A DNA stretch of 64,000 bases, taken from positions 10,929,001 through 10,993,000 of the forward strand of contig OY986436.1 in the NCBI GenBank assembly GCA_963920525.1, read 5' to 3'. Positions 1 to 10,975 of this stretch are shown here, piece by piece; positions within the stretch are counted from its first letter, which is position 1; each line of letters starts with the position of its first letter. Source of the DNA: Dichetophora obliterata. Its lineage: Eukaryota > Arthropoda > Insecta > Diptera > Sciomyzidae. The notes below the pieces were generated by a model. The model was not told the origin of the DNA and ran no database searches. It saw nothing but the letters and a program-made list of their open reading frames with translations. The position numbers were made by a program, and so were the translations under genes.

Positions 1-570
1 GACCAAAACATCTGGATTTTTCGTCATAACAAACAAACCATACATGCTACAAGAACAATTTATGCACCAAAATATTTGTTATTACAATCCCCACACGACT
101 GTTTTCTTAGAAAATATTTTTTTTCCAATGATTTAAGTTTTTTATTCGTAACTTTTGGAGATTTTTCTTGTTTTTTTTTTAGTTTTTTCGTCATAACTCC
201 AAAACCATACATCATAAAAGGACGAATTATGCACCAAAAGGTTTGTTAAGCCTCTGCCTACAAGACTGCCTTGGAAGAATTGTAAAAATATTTTTACATT
301 TTACTTCGATATGTACTTTTTGGTGAAGTTTTTTTTTCGTTTTTTTGCCATAAAATTCGCAATAACATCCAAACTACATATCAGCCAGGACGATTCATGC
401 ATTAAAATAATCACCAAAGCATCGTTATAAAGGCGGCTTACGTCTTTGTAGAAATATGTTTTGCACTAGCTCATCTATTTTAGAAGTTATAGAACACTTA
501 ATGGAGTTAAAGTAGACCAAAAACATCGGGTTTTTTCGTCATACTCCCAAACCATACATCCTAAAATCTC
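1..570. repeat. Degenerate tandem repeat, about 170-bp period
   Basis: Phrases such as TTTTTCGTCATAA, CAAACCATACAT and ATGCACCAAAA recur at roughly 15-90, 180-250, 340-410 and 525-570, giving three to four diverged units separated by T-rich tracts. No coding frame is supported. The window starts inside the array, so its left edge is unknown. Confidence 0.55.
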
Positions 571-644
571 CTTGTAAGTCTTTGCACTTCTCCTAGCAAT
601 GTTCTCTTCTATCTCTTTAACCCGTTTAAATAGTACTCGGCATC

Positions 645-825
645 TTTCTCTGCAAAAAATTGTTTCCAAAGGTGGCGAAATTCTCTGTCCTCTGAGCGAA
701 ATTTTTAGATAAGGGAACAAAAAGAAGTCACTTAGGACTAAATTTGGTGAGCTAAGAGGGTGGTCAAGCAGTCTAAACAAAAATTTGTGGATTTGCGCCA
801 TGGCAACCGCCGCACAGTATTTCAA
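645..825 (-). pseudogene. Mariner-type transposase C-terminal scrap
   Basis: Read on the minus strand, the segment gives HPLSSPNLVLSDFFLFPYL followed by RGQR. This matches the mariner signature (HPPYSPDLAPSDYFLFP then a GKRF-like stretch) that carries the third catalytic Asp; the Asp of LSDFF is present. Nothing upstream restores the first two Asp motifs, no inverted repeats are visible, and the frame runs into unrelated residues after about 60 codons. It is an isolated fragment of a dead DNA transposon. Confidence 0.5.
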
Positions 826-1298
826 ATGGCCTAGTTAGATGGAGATAAATCTGTAACTCGGGTTTGAGGGCACGGAACGACTCAAAATTTAGGCATATTT
901 TCTTTACATGAAAATTTTACGCTAAAAAAAAGTTACAAAAATTAGTATGGGAAAATTGGTATTTTAAGTAAATAAATAAAACAACAAGTAGATTTACTTT
1001 GAAAAAAAACTGTCAAATCTCGTTAGAGCATATGTCAAAATTTTGGGATGAAAATTTTTTGTTCTATGTTTTTATATAGTGTTGCGCAAAATAACAGCAA
1101 CAAAATCAGTGCGCTGCTACAAAATCGTGTATATTTTTAAAAATTGGGGACACACAAAAATGATTATGGAAACCGAAAAATTCATACATCATATTAAAAA
1201 CATATCATATTCCAATTTGGTTTTGTAATTTTTTTATTAAATTTAAAATAATTGTGACTACATTCATTTTGCCTGAGAGCAAAACAACAGCAACATAA

Positions 1299-2254
1299 TT
1301 AATATTTGGTGTAAGATCCATTGCTCTTGATAACCGCTGCACATCTGAGCGGCATCGACTCTATTAAATTAGATATGTTGGTATTAGGTATTTGTTCCCA
1401 ATTAAGTTTCAGGGTTTCATACAGTGCAGTCTTATTGGAAAACCTTTGACCAAAAACGTTTACCTTCAAAATCCTAAAAAGATTTTCGATGGGATTCAAG
1501 TCATTGTGATTGTGCCGGCCAATAAAGGACTTGAATTGCATTGCCTCTAATGCAATCTTTGATGAACTCTGAAGTGTGCTTCGGGTCGTTGTCGGACGGA
1601 AACATTCACTGAAGCGGCATATTCCACTCTGCATGTGGTCGCATCTTGCTTTCTAAAATGTCTTTATTTACAAATCGATACATCGATTTTTTTTTGAAAT
1701 GGTTCAACTTCATTACAGGAAACACAAGTCCAGACCATAATACCTCCACCTTAAAATTTGTTTTGCAGTTTCGGGCTTCAAGTCGTATATCTGGGCGGCG
1801 CCATACCGTGCACATCCCATCTGAATTATTCAAGTTGGACTTTGATTCATCGCTAAAAAAATGGTTTTTCATTTTTGAACGGTCCAATTTAGGTGCATTT
1901 TTGCAAGACTGAGTCTAAAAAACAATAAATTGCAACTCGTTGTTACAATTTCAGACAGAATTGTTTAAATTATAACACCTCACCTTGTCTTTTATGCTTA
2001 GCTGGTTTCTTTGCCAGTTTGTAACTTATTAAATCGTTCTCAACGGCTCGTCTTCGAACAGTGCTGTGATGGATATCTAAATCAAGTGTCCGAGCAACCT
2101 CTTTGGATGTGGCAAATGGATTTCGTTTGAACACCCCACAAATGTTCTTGTTATCACGCAGCGATGTCTTTCGCGGCCGCCATCTATAATATACAATTGT
2201 TACTTTTTTTGTGATGTTACGACGATTAATATCAAACTGTTTCGCGTTAGACAT
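1299..2254 (-). pseudogene. Tc1-like transposase, frameshifted
   Basis: Three blocks read leftwards on the minus strand. At 2254-1970 the DNA-binding half shows RPRKTSLRDNKNI, NPFATSKEVARTLDLD and STVRRR, typical of the paired HTH domain. At 1850-1720 the FFSDESKSNL motif holds the first catalytic Asp, followed by NNSDG and a VWRRP strand. Near 1580-1610 a DNDPKHTS block (second Asp) survives in another frame. At 1520-1320 DLNPIENLFRIL holds the catalytic Glu, followed by the usual tail ending TKY. Frame changes between blocks and a lost HGGGSVMVW segment mark a dead copy. Confidence 0.8.
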
Positions 2255-2388
2255 TTGCGAATTTCCCTTTTTATATTAGGAAATAGTTTGTAACTTTAGA
2301 GTTTCACAGTGTTTATAACGTGCCATTATAAATGGAACAGTCAATTTCACAACTAGCCTAAAAACAAAACTAAACTTAAATGTTATTA

Positions 2389-2881
2389 GGGCCCCTCAAA
2401 CGATACTACATGTCTCTCAGACCTGTCAAGTCATCACACATGTAGTATCGTTCGTGTGCAAAAAATCAAGGCGGATGGACATGTCCGATGGAAAACAAAA
2501 ATTTTTGACTTTATGCTTAGTACGTCCGACATGTAGTTTCATTTGTGTGCGGGGCCATCCTACTTAGTGCATTTTGCCACTTGATAAAAATTTTTCAGAG
2601 GTTCAGAGGCTTCGCGGCAAAACTGCCGAATGTAACAAATGTTATATTTTGACTCGAATTTATTGATCTTTACCTAAAAACGTGGTGGCTTGGAATATAT
2701 AAAGTGAAAAATATGAAAATAAATGTTAAAAACAATATCTTCACTCGATGCTAACTCTTCGGCAGCTAAAAAATAATGAATTCCATCCGACAACTCTAAT
2801 GTAAGTAGAGGCAATAAAAAAAGTCCCATTACTTTATCGAACTACATGCACATCCGATATGTAGTATCGTTTGAGAGCACC
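2389..2881. mobile_element. MITE, Harbinger-like, nested in the Tc1 relic
   Basis: The left end GGGCCCCTCAAACGATACTA mirrors the right end, which reads GGTGCTCTCAAACGATACTA on the other strand. Flanks are TTA on the left and TCA on the right, compatible with the 3-bp T-N-A target of PIF/Harbinger elements. A further inverted copy ends near 2555 (GGCCCCGCACAC on the minus strand, then ACTACATGTC), so this may be one MITE inside another related one. There is no coding capacity. It interrupts the region between the Tc1 transposase and the right Tc1 end. Confidence 0.6.
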
Positions 2882-3196
2882 TCATGACTCACAAACAAAA
2901 CGTTCTTTACAATAACGGAGCTTTTACCGATAGTTATTGGAACTTCTGTTCTGTTTTTTTTTAAATTTTTTAAGTTTTTTTTTGCTTTTATTTTGCTCTC
3001 TGATAAATTGAATGTAGTCACATTAATTTTAAGTATAATAAAAAAAAACCGAATTTCAATATGAATTGTTTTATATATGACGTATAAATATATGTTTTGA
3101 TTCCTATAATAATTTTTGTGTGTCCCCAATATTAAAAAAGATACACGATTTTTTAGCAGTGCACTGATTTTGTTGCTATTGTTTTGCGCAACACTG

Positions 3197-4500
3197 TATG
3201 TAAGGAATTAATTTATAATTTAATAAAAAAACAAATCAACAACAAGTGGGTCTCTAGTGCAAAAGTACCTTAAAAGTGAACAAAAATGCATTTCGGGAGA
3301 CGCCAAAATTGTTTATGACAAAAAAAAGTATACCAATCGAAAGGATTTTTTAAATATACTATTTAATTTTGGTATCGGAATCGGTGGTCAGATTTTTTTC
3401 ATGCAATTTGATGCACTCTATTCCATAGTAACTTTCCATAGTAACTTTCTCGAGTGTTTTCTATATTTCCATATCCTTCTTTTAAATAACATATTGATAC
3501 CAATACATTTTTATAATCGAAACGCCTGCCGCTATGGAAAATTGTAGCTATGAGTCTGTTATAAATTAATTATTTTTTTTTTTTTTTTTTTTTTTTTTGT
3601 AAAAAATTATGCTTTTAAAAATGTTACTTATATCTGTTGTGATATATAATTCATGCAAAAACAATAAAGAGTTTAGCTGCTACAGCTTTAGACATGTTCA
3701 TAGCATTAGCTCATTTAAAGTTAAAATCCAAAATTATTGAAACATTTTAATGAAATAAAGTGACCCCAAAACAGTAAAGCAAGTTAATGTAGAAAAAAAT
3801 TTACCAAACCAAGTATGAATGAAGCTCAGGAACGACGAAACAGTAAGCGACGCAGTCTTTCGAGAAATTTAAGCCAAAACTGATCTTTTTTTCACGTGTC
3901 AGTCATTTTGTGACTTTAACTTGAAGGCTTTAATTAAATTTTTCCTGTGTTTAGTGTATCTCATAAAATTCGTTTATTTTGCCTTGATTAGCACAAATTT
4001 GTAAAATTGTTTTGCTTCACAAAACAGCGCTAATTTGTATAGCATGAGTTGGTAATGAATCTATGTTTATGTCTGAATGATGAAACCAATATATTCTGAC
4101 TTTATTATTACGGCTTTGTATCATGACATTTTATGGCCGCCAATAGATATTTATAGCCAATCTGCACGATACAAATTAATTGATTTCAACATAAATATTT
4201 TTTTTAACAGGTCTATAAAGGGTGCGATGTTGTTGTAGCTAGTTGTTATTTTTGTTCAATGACGCAAAAGTTCACAATTCTGTCACAAAAGTGTTTGAAT
4301 AAAATGTTTGTGACACTGTCTATAAGCGCTTGACTCTTTGAAGTATTAGAAAAAAAAAAAAATAAAATAAAAAAGAATGTGTAATAATTGAAAATTAATT
4401 GAAGGCTGGACCGCTTACTATTTTGTGTCGCAGTCAGAACGATAGGCAGAGCGTTTTGACATATAAAGATGTTGCAGCAATAAATAAAAGTAAATTAAAT
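3197..4500. other. AT-rich DNA, no gene recognised
   Basis: I see no protein signature or RNA gene. A run of about 28 T residues lies at 3570-3597. A 96-codon frame at 3257-3547 has no recognisable motif and I do not call it a gene. The sequence looks single-copy within the window. Confidence 0.5.
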
Positions 4501-4505
4501 AAATA

Positions 4506-4640
4506 ATGATAATAATAATGATCATAATGTTGATGATAACGACGACGATGATGATGATTTTGCTGTTGATTTTGATGTGCCTGTTGATTTTAAAGATAAT
4601 GACGACGCTGCTGATGATAATGAAGTCGAAAGGTCATTTT
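4506..4640. repeat. GAT/GAC-rich microsatellite
   Basis: Imperfect trinucleotide runs of GAT, GAC and AAT (for example ATGATAATAATAATGATC and GACGACGATGATGATG). The 75-codon frame across it is a low-complexity string of Met, Ile and Leu and not a gene. Confidence 0.7.
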
Positions 4641-4740
4641 TATTTTGATTTTAATTTTATTTTATATAAAATAATTTGCTTTTTTTTCCTTTTTATAAAT
4701 TTTTTATCAATGTCTTATCAGATAAAAGCATAAATAAATA

Positions 4741-5820
4741 ACCTCTCTTCGAATTAATAATAAAATAATTCCAGCATGACAGTTTTATTTATATAATGAC
4801 AGCTACTACTTAGTAAGCGCTTATTTTATGACACCACGAAGTCAGCCGCCAGTCAAGGCGATAGCAATTTATTTAATTAATTTACTCAAAAATATGTCAT
4901 GCTATAAATTTTTTATTTCCAATGCATTTTAATTACATTTTGCTACATTTTTTTGAATTTTTACCACAAAAATACAAAAATAAAACCAACCAAACTAAAA
5001 CATTCTGCAACACAACTATAAACTTAGTAGCTTGTAATTTAGTACTTACTTAAGAGCTGGAACTGTTTTTGTAAACATTGCGCGCAGTTTGAGCCAAATG
5101 GCGCCAAAAGCCAAAAGCTAACAGCAACAGCAGCAGCAGCAGCAAAATCATGGCGACAAATTGTGTAGCTGTTATTTCTGTTTAATGCAGCTGCTCTTGT
5201 CAAAAAATGTATACAATTTAAATAGAGCATAAATTATTTTGATAACTTTAACTTGAGAATAAGTCACACAGTGAAAGTGTGAGCGAGAAGAAGGACGTAG
5301 AAATTTGCTTGCTTATTTTAGCGATACAAAATGGTGTGAGCTTAAAAATATTAATTATTAATTTATTCCTAAGCGAGTTGTTAAAGCAAGGGATCGTTTA
5401 AGAAATATTTAATAGCCATGGTCATCAACATCCAGAAATGGAATTAAGCTTTTGCTTAAGTGCGAAATTAATCTGTATTTATGGGACAACTGCTTAAAAG
5501 TTCAGATGTGCGATGTGACTATAAAAAAATAAGTTACAATTAGGGATAGGAATATAAATAATGTCACTATGGTAAAAATTTTTAATTCACGTAAACATTC
5601 CATTATTTGAAGAAATGTTTATTGCGCACTTTTAGGAATTTTTTGGATTTATTAAAAACTAGGGCTCTACTTTTTTCTTTTCCATCAAAAATTTAACGGT
5701 TTGTTCTGCAAATCCAAATAAAATTAAACTTTTATGTAGTGTTTTTGCTTAAATTTTATTTGTATTAGGGATAAAGTGAATTTGTATACAAAAAAAAAAA
5801 GAGTATACGAATGCATTGTA
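4741..5820. other. Unique AT-rich DNA with a short CAG microsatellite
   Basis: No gene is recognised. A (CAG)n tract lies at about 5118-5144. Stretches such as TTTAATTAATTTAATTA-like strings are common, but I cannot assign any regulatory site from sequence alone. Confidence 0.45.
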
Positions 5821-6108
5821 CTCAGGGTTTGCATTTGCTCATTCATGAACTGCTCAATTCTGCTTCTTTTCATTCATTTAAGAATATGAAGAAAGATCAA
5901 AGTGAGCAGCTCATTTTCGTGAAGAGCTGAGCAGATTTTTTTTGCTCATGAACTGAAGAAGAGGAAACTAGTTTGTGAACAAGAACATTTTTTACTCTTG
6001 TGAAGACACTGTTGCTATTCAGCTCTTCTTCAATTCTTCACTTGTTGTTTGTTGGCTCTTCATTTATTCATTAATTGTTCATGACGTAGTGAAGGCAACT
6101 GATGATAC

Positions 6109-7902
6109 TAGGGAGTCCAATCCCGGCAGCTTTTCTCGATCCCGGGAGTATTGGCATTGAAAATCTCAATCCCGGGATCCCGGGATTAGTTCGGGATTGG
6201 AAATTTTAAGAAGTAAGTAATTTAAAACGTTTTTAATACAATTTTTTGTTATTTATTACTACTAACACATTAGTTTAAAAACCCCTTGGTGTCATACCAC
6301 ACTTTATAGAGCGGTTTTTATATTTTTTTTTGTTTTACATGAAATCTCTAAAAACCAAGTGAGGTAATTTTAAATAGCCCAATAATATGTTTAACGTACA
6401 TGGTTTCTAAAGTTCCATAAATAACTGATTGGTTGCTAGTTATTTTCTAATTTCTAAAATGGAAGAAGCTTAAAATGCAAGTTAAACTTGTTTAAGCTAT
6501 ATATTAATAAAATGTATCAATTTGGATAGTTAATTTATTTGCATAGTAACAAAAAGCTATAGTGGGAGGTTCCTAACCACAAATTCTATTTTAAAGGGTG
6601 CTCATAATTGTGATTTTCGACTATGGCAAAAAAAAAACAATACTGCTATACCACACAATTGTGAATACCCTTATTGTTAAAAAACAAAGTACTTAAAAAA
6701 TATTAATGACTAGCACATTGTATTAAATTAACCCTTTCAGTGGATTTGCCTAATATATTGGACACGTCAGAAAGTAATTCTTATATGTATTTATTTTGCA
6801 AAACTTTTTTTTAAATCAAATCGTTTGGTTCTATGAAAAAAAGATAAACCAACATGATAAAAATAAATTTAGAGATATATTTGATATTCAAGTCAGTTGG
6901 ATTTTCGATTTTGTGGCGAAGAAAAGCAAAAAAAAAAAATTTTTTTTGCCTATTTTATAAGAAAAAATCAACCGGACAAAGGTCAAATTTATGTTTTTAT
7001 TATCCTTTTATGGCTTTAAGGATAAGAATATTAAAAGGGTTTAAAAAACAAAGATCTAAAGGGTTGAATTCGGTCCTTTGTGCCGAATAGGAGCAAAACA
7101 ATTTCTTCTTCGTACAAGCTTGCAAAACGTTAGTAGCACAGGTTAGAATGAAAGTTATGTTTTTTGCATCTTCAAGACCTAAATGATAGGAATATTACCT
7201 AAAAAAAATTATTTTGTTTTTAGTTTAGCCTAGCCATTGAAAGGGTTAAAGAACAAAAAATATAAAAAAGAACAGTTTAAGGTATTACTTTATATAAATG
7301 TTACCCTTTTTTTGTACACCGTCTTCATGTTTTTTTGAGTTTGAGGCAAATTAAGGTTGGAAAAGACTTTTCAAATTAAATTTTTTGTTTTAATTATTTT
7401 TAAAGTAATACATTAAGCTGATCAACCCGTCTTATTTTTCATACGAGAGTTTTTTTCGAATATCATTACAAATATAACCCGCTGATGAGAAGTACCGTTC
7501 TGATTCTATGCTAGTTGGAGAAATAGTTGTACAATAGTCGTAAGCAATTTTTTGCCTTCATTGCCTTCACCATAAAACAAAATTATTTCCTAAGTCAGAA
7601 TATCGGACAATTTTGTAATACATAACTGACTTCCCGATGTTGCAAACTCTTCTAAAACTATGTAAAGTTCTTGCTCCAGTGATTCACACTCAGCGTCCTT
7701 ACAATCTTTTTCAGCCTCAATAAAATTGTTTTACTATTTCTATATCCACATCTACTTAAACTGAAATGTTTGCATTTACATGAATATTTGTAATAGAAAT
7801 TTTTTATTTACATTTTTTTTTAAATCCCGGGATCTAGGAAAGACAATCCCGGGATTTAAAGTGGCTTAAATCGTCCGGTATCCCGGTATTCCGAAATCCC
7901 TA
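6109..7902 (-). mobile_element. hAT transposon inserted in the foldback arm
   Basis: The element begins TAGGGAGTCCAATCCCGG and its other end reads TAGGGATTTCGGAATACCGG. It is flanked by a perfect 8-bp duplication GATGATAC (6101-6108 and 7903-7910), the hAT hallmark. ATCCCGGGAT motifs cluster just inside both ends (6120-6195 and 7826-7895), resembling hAT subterminal transposase sites. A degraded transposase C-terminus is on the minus strand. The opposite foldback arm (near 9472-9480) carries the uninterrupted site. Confidence 0.88.
7390..7740 (-). pseudogene. hAT transposase C-terminal dimerisation domain, decayed
   Basis: On the minus strand between about 7535 and 7400 the frame reads SIESERYFSSAGYICNDIRK followed by KLSYE, an internal stop, and DGLISL. 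This is the conserved hAT C-terminal dimerisation block (SxxSERxFSxAGxxxxxxRxxLxxexxxxLxFL). Just upstream (about 7735-7550) an acidic stretch with LEQELYIVLEEFATSG continues before another stop. The N-terminal BED finger and the catalytic RNase H-like core are not recognisable in 6180-7380, so the gene is dead and probably truncated. Confidence 0.75.
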
Positions 7903-7950
7903 GATGATACTCACTTGTTCACTGGCAATAGATGGTTTGCATTAGAGAAT

Positions 7951-9440
7951 GAATTCGGTGCTGGCGAGAACACTAGAAAATGGGTCGTTGAATCCGAATC
8001 CGTTGTCAGAATTTTAAAATTATGAATTTTTTTATAATATGGTTGCCACCTAACAATATGTAGTTTTAAACATCATTTAACACTACTAGGAGATCGCTGA
8101 TTTTGAATTCGAAGTCAGAATTTTAAGACTAAAAATGGTTAATCGGGTTGCCACCTAATTTTTTCATTTTAACGAATTCGATGCTGGCGCGAACTTAAGG
8201 GTAAAAATGAGTCGCTGAATCCGAATCTGTTGGCAAAATTTCAAAATTATGAATTTTTGTTATGGGATTGCCACATAATAATATGTATTTTTAATAGTTT
8301 TAAACATAATTAAACAGTGTTAGTGGTCGCTGATTTCGAATCTGAAGTAAGAATTTTAAAACTTAAGACAGTGGATAGGGTTGCCACCTTATTTTTTTAT
8401 TTTTACGAATTCAGGGCTGGCGCGAACTAAAAGGTAAAAATGGCTCGCTGAAGCCGAATCCATTGTCAGAATTTTAATATGATAAAATTTTGAAATAATA
8501 GGGTTGCCACCTAATAATACGCATATTTAAGAATTTTAAACACCATTTAGCAGTGTTAGGGAGTCGCTTATTTCGAATATGAAGTCATAATTTTAAAATT
8601 TTAGATGATGGATTGGGTTACCACCTTAATTTTGTATTTTTATGAATTCGGGGCTCGCTTGAACTAAAGGGTACAAATGCGTTGCTGAATCCCAATCCGT
8701 TGTCAGAATTTCAAAATTATAAATTTTTTTATAATAGGGCTGCCACCTGATAATATGTATTTTTAAGTGCTTTATACATCATTTATCAGTGTTAGTGGTC
8801 ATGGGTTTCCCCCATGATAGAATTGTTAAATAATGCTTAAAACTTTTTAAAAGATATATTATTAGGTGGCAACGCTATTATATCAAAATTTTATAATTTT
8901 GAAATTCTGATAACGGATTCGATTTAAGCTACTCATTTTTACCCTTTAGTTCGCAGCCCCGAATTCATAAAAATAAAAAAATGAACCCTATCCACCATCT
9001 TGAATTTTAAAATTCTGACTTCAGATTCGAAATAAATGATGAAATCACTGATAAATGATGTTTAAATCTCTTAAAAATAAATTTTATTTTAAGGTGGCAG
9101 CCCTTTTATTTCAAAATTTTGTAATTTTGAAATTCTGAAGACGTATTCGGATTCTGCTACCCATTTTTACCCCTTTGTTCGCGCCAGCCTCTTATTGGTA
9201 AAAATAAAAAAATTAAGGTGGCAACCCTATCCATCATTTTGAATTTTAAAATTCTGACTTCAGATTCGAAATCAGCAACCCCCTATAAATACTAAATGAT
9301 GTTTAAAACTCTTAAAAATACATATTATTAGGTGGCAACACTTTTATTTCAAAATTTTATAATGCGATTGACAACGGATGCGGATTTAGCGACCCATTTT
9401 TACATAGTGTTTGCGCCAACACCGAATTCCTTCTTTGACA
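7951..9440. repeat. Tandem-repeat arms of the foldback element
   Basis: Units of about 220-240 bp start at GAATTCGGTGCTGGCGAGAAC-like blocks near 7951, 8173, 8406 and 8645. Each contains GGTTGCCACCT twice and GTCAGAATTTTAAAATTATG. From about 8860 the same units run inverted, with GTTCGC...GAATTC blocks near 8951, 9178 and 9410. The turn-around loop is near 8800-8860. Confidence 0.75.
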
Positions 9441-9929
9441 CAAACCATCTATTGCCAGTGAACAAGTGAGTATCATCCGTTGCCTTCAGCAATTTTGAAC
9501 AATTAATGAATAAATGAAGAATCAACGAACGACAAGTGAAAAATTGAAGAAGACATGAATAGCAACAGTTTCTTCGCAAGAGTAAAAAATATTCTTGTTC
9601 ACAAACTGGTTTCCTCTCAATTCAATTCAATTCATGAACAAAAAAAAAATATGCTGAGCTCTTCACGAAACTGAATACGAGCACGTTTATTTTTTCAACA
9701 AAAAATTCCCTCATATTCATGAAGCCTCATAAGAAAATGTTTACGGTGTTAAAACACAATTTTCACAAAAAGTATTACAACGTATTGTTTATAGTCATCC
9801 CGATAGAAAGCAGAAATATCTAATATCTTTTCCGTTGAAATCGATTCAGCGATTCACTCTTGTTTAGTATATTTCTTTTCGATATTATAGGCGTGGCAAA
9901 AATAAATTTTTTTCTGTTCATAGAAATGT

Positions 9930-10190
9930 AATAAGTGAGCCAAAACTATCTTTTTTGAATTCATTTATGAACCTTTTCGGGTAGAAAAGTTAATTTTCGG
10001 CACTCATAAATGAATCTTTTTGGACTCATTCGTTGAACTAAAATGCCTCTCAAAAGCGCACTTTTTTCTTCAGAAAAAGAATCGTAAATTGTACTTTTTT
10101 TGGTCAGAAACGAGTTGAAAAAATAGCTATTGATTAGTAATTTTTCGGCTCTCAGAAATGAATATATTTTTCTCATTCGCCAGACTGCCG
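9930..10190 (-). repeat. Fragment of the 16-kb inverted-repeat family
   Basis: AGTGAGCCAAAACTATC, TTCGGCACTCATAAATGAAT and related phrases match, on the opposite strand, the right part of the element at 15944-17166 (TTGGTTCACT, GAGTGCCGAAAA, TTCTACCCGAAAAGG). The ORF across it has no protein signature. Confidence 0.55.
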
Positions 10191-10280
10191 TCCTTTCATT
10201 GCTCTCGAATCCTTTATGATCTGGTACCCGCCACAGTTCTATTTTCTATTTTAATCTATATTTTCTTCACAGTTTTTTTT

Positions 10281-10966
10281 TTAGACTGAATCAACGCTCA
10301 GGGGATGCCCCCAATAAATGTGTAAGCATTGTGTTGATTCGAAAGATGGATGAGAGTTAGTTTGAGGGTGGGTAGATGAAGAAGTGTCGGTGAAGATTTG
10401 TTTAAATTTGCACAGCTCAAAACGGATGGGAAACACGCTTGCAGGGAGACTATTCCACAACTTTACCGTGCGGCTGAAGAACGAATTATCTCGGTAATGT
10501 GAGGTTCTGCTGGACATCGAGGCAATGGTAAACTGGTCAGCTGCTTGAACAGCTGCCCGAGTGGACCTGGGCTCATGAGCTGGTGGCGTCAGTCCATGAG
10601 TCTCCCTTGAATTCTTCCCATAGTAGTACTTATACAGAAGGCTGAGGTAACTAGCATTACGTCGATGCCCAAGAGAGTTGAGAGAGGATGAAACACTTTT
10701 ATCCCCAATCAAATATATCGCACTATGTTTAATTCGATCCAGAGGTTCCAAATAATATCTTGAAGACCCTCCATTTGCGAATTATACTCCATTTTTGGCT
10801 TGATATATGAAGTGTAAATCCTGCGAAGATCAGCTAAAGTGAAACATTTTTTGCACCGTTTTAAAAACCACTTGCCCGCTTCTTTTGACACATCGAAAAT
10901 ATGATCATTCCAACGATGATCAGATTAAATCGATATGCCCAGAACGTCAAGAGCGGCTGATTCCAT
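10281..10966 (-). pseudogene. Non-LTR retrotransposon reverse transcriptase C-terminus
   Basis: Minus-strand frames read, in order, ALDVLGISI, RWNDHIFDVSKEAGKW, FLKRCKKCFTLADLRRIYTS, YIKPKMEYNSQ, then LDRIKHSAIYLIGDK, SLGHRRNASYLSLLYKYYYG, FFSRTVKLWNSLPASVFP. This is the post-palm and C-terminal region of a jockey/CR1-group LINE polymerase. The RT palm with its YADD box is missing: the copy is 5'-truncated at about 10966, directly against the 3' end of the next LINE. Frameshifts near 10750 and 10890 break it. A T-run at 10276-10285 is the poly(A) tail read on this strand. Confidence 0.75.
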
Positions 10967-10975
10967 AAGATCCTT

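Larger units (their letters stand above)
1077..3196 (-). mobile_element. Tc1-like transposon relic
   Basis: Terminal inverted repeats face each other at 1077-1168 and about 3110-3196, beginning (C)AGTGTTGCGCAAAA and sharing the GCAACAAAATCAGTG block and a GGGGACACACAAAAAT block. TA lies outside both ends (1075-1076 and 3197-3198). The left terminal C has become T. A second direct copy of the GCAAAACAACAGCAAC motif near 1279 suggests an IR/DR end arrangement. Removing the MITE at 2389-2881 leaves about 1.63 kb, normal for Tc1. The transposase reads on the minus strand and is broken. Confidence 0.82.
5825..9695. mobile_element. Foldback element with tandem-repeat arms, split by a hAT
   Basis: The left arm from about 5866 to 6108 (motifs GAAGAGCTGAGCAGA, AACAAGAACATTTTTTACTC, CATTTATTCATTAATTGTTC) reappears inverted at about 9470-9690. 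After the inserted hAT, the left arm continues at 7903 with tandem units of about 235 bp; these are mirrored from about 8860 to 9440. Without the insertion the element is about 2.1 kb and almost wholly palindromic, as in Foldback/Galileo-type elements. No transposase of its own is seen. The outer ends are blurred (left arm starts near 5825) and I could not identify its target duplication. Confidence 0.75.

Noticed and set aside
4506..4733. 75-codon open frame
   Set aside because: Translation of a GAT/GAC microsatellite, almost only Ile, Met and Leu.
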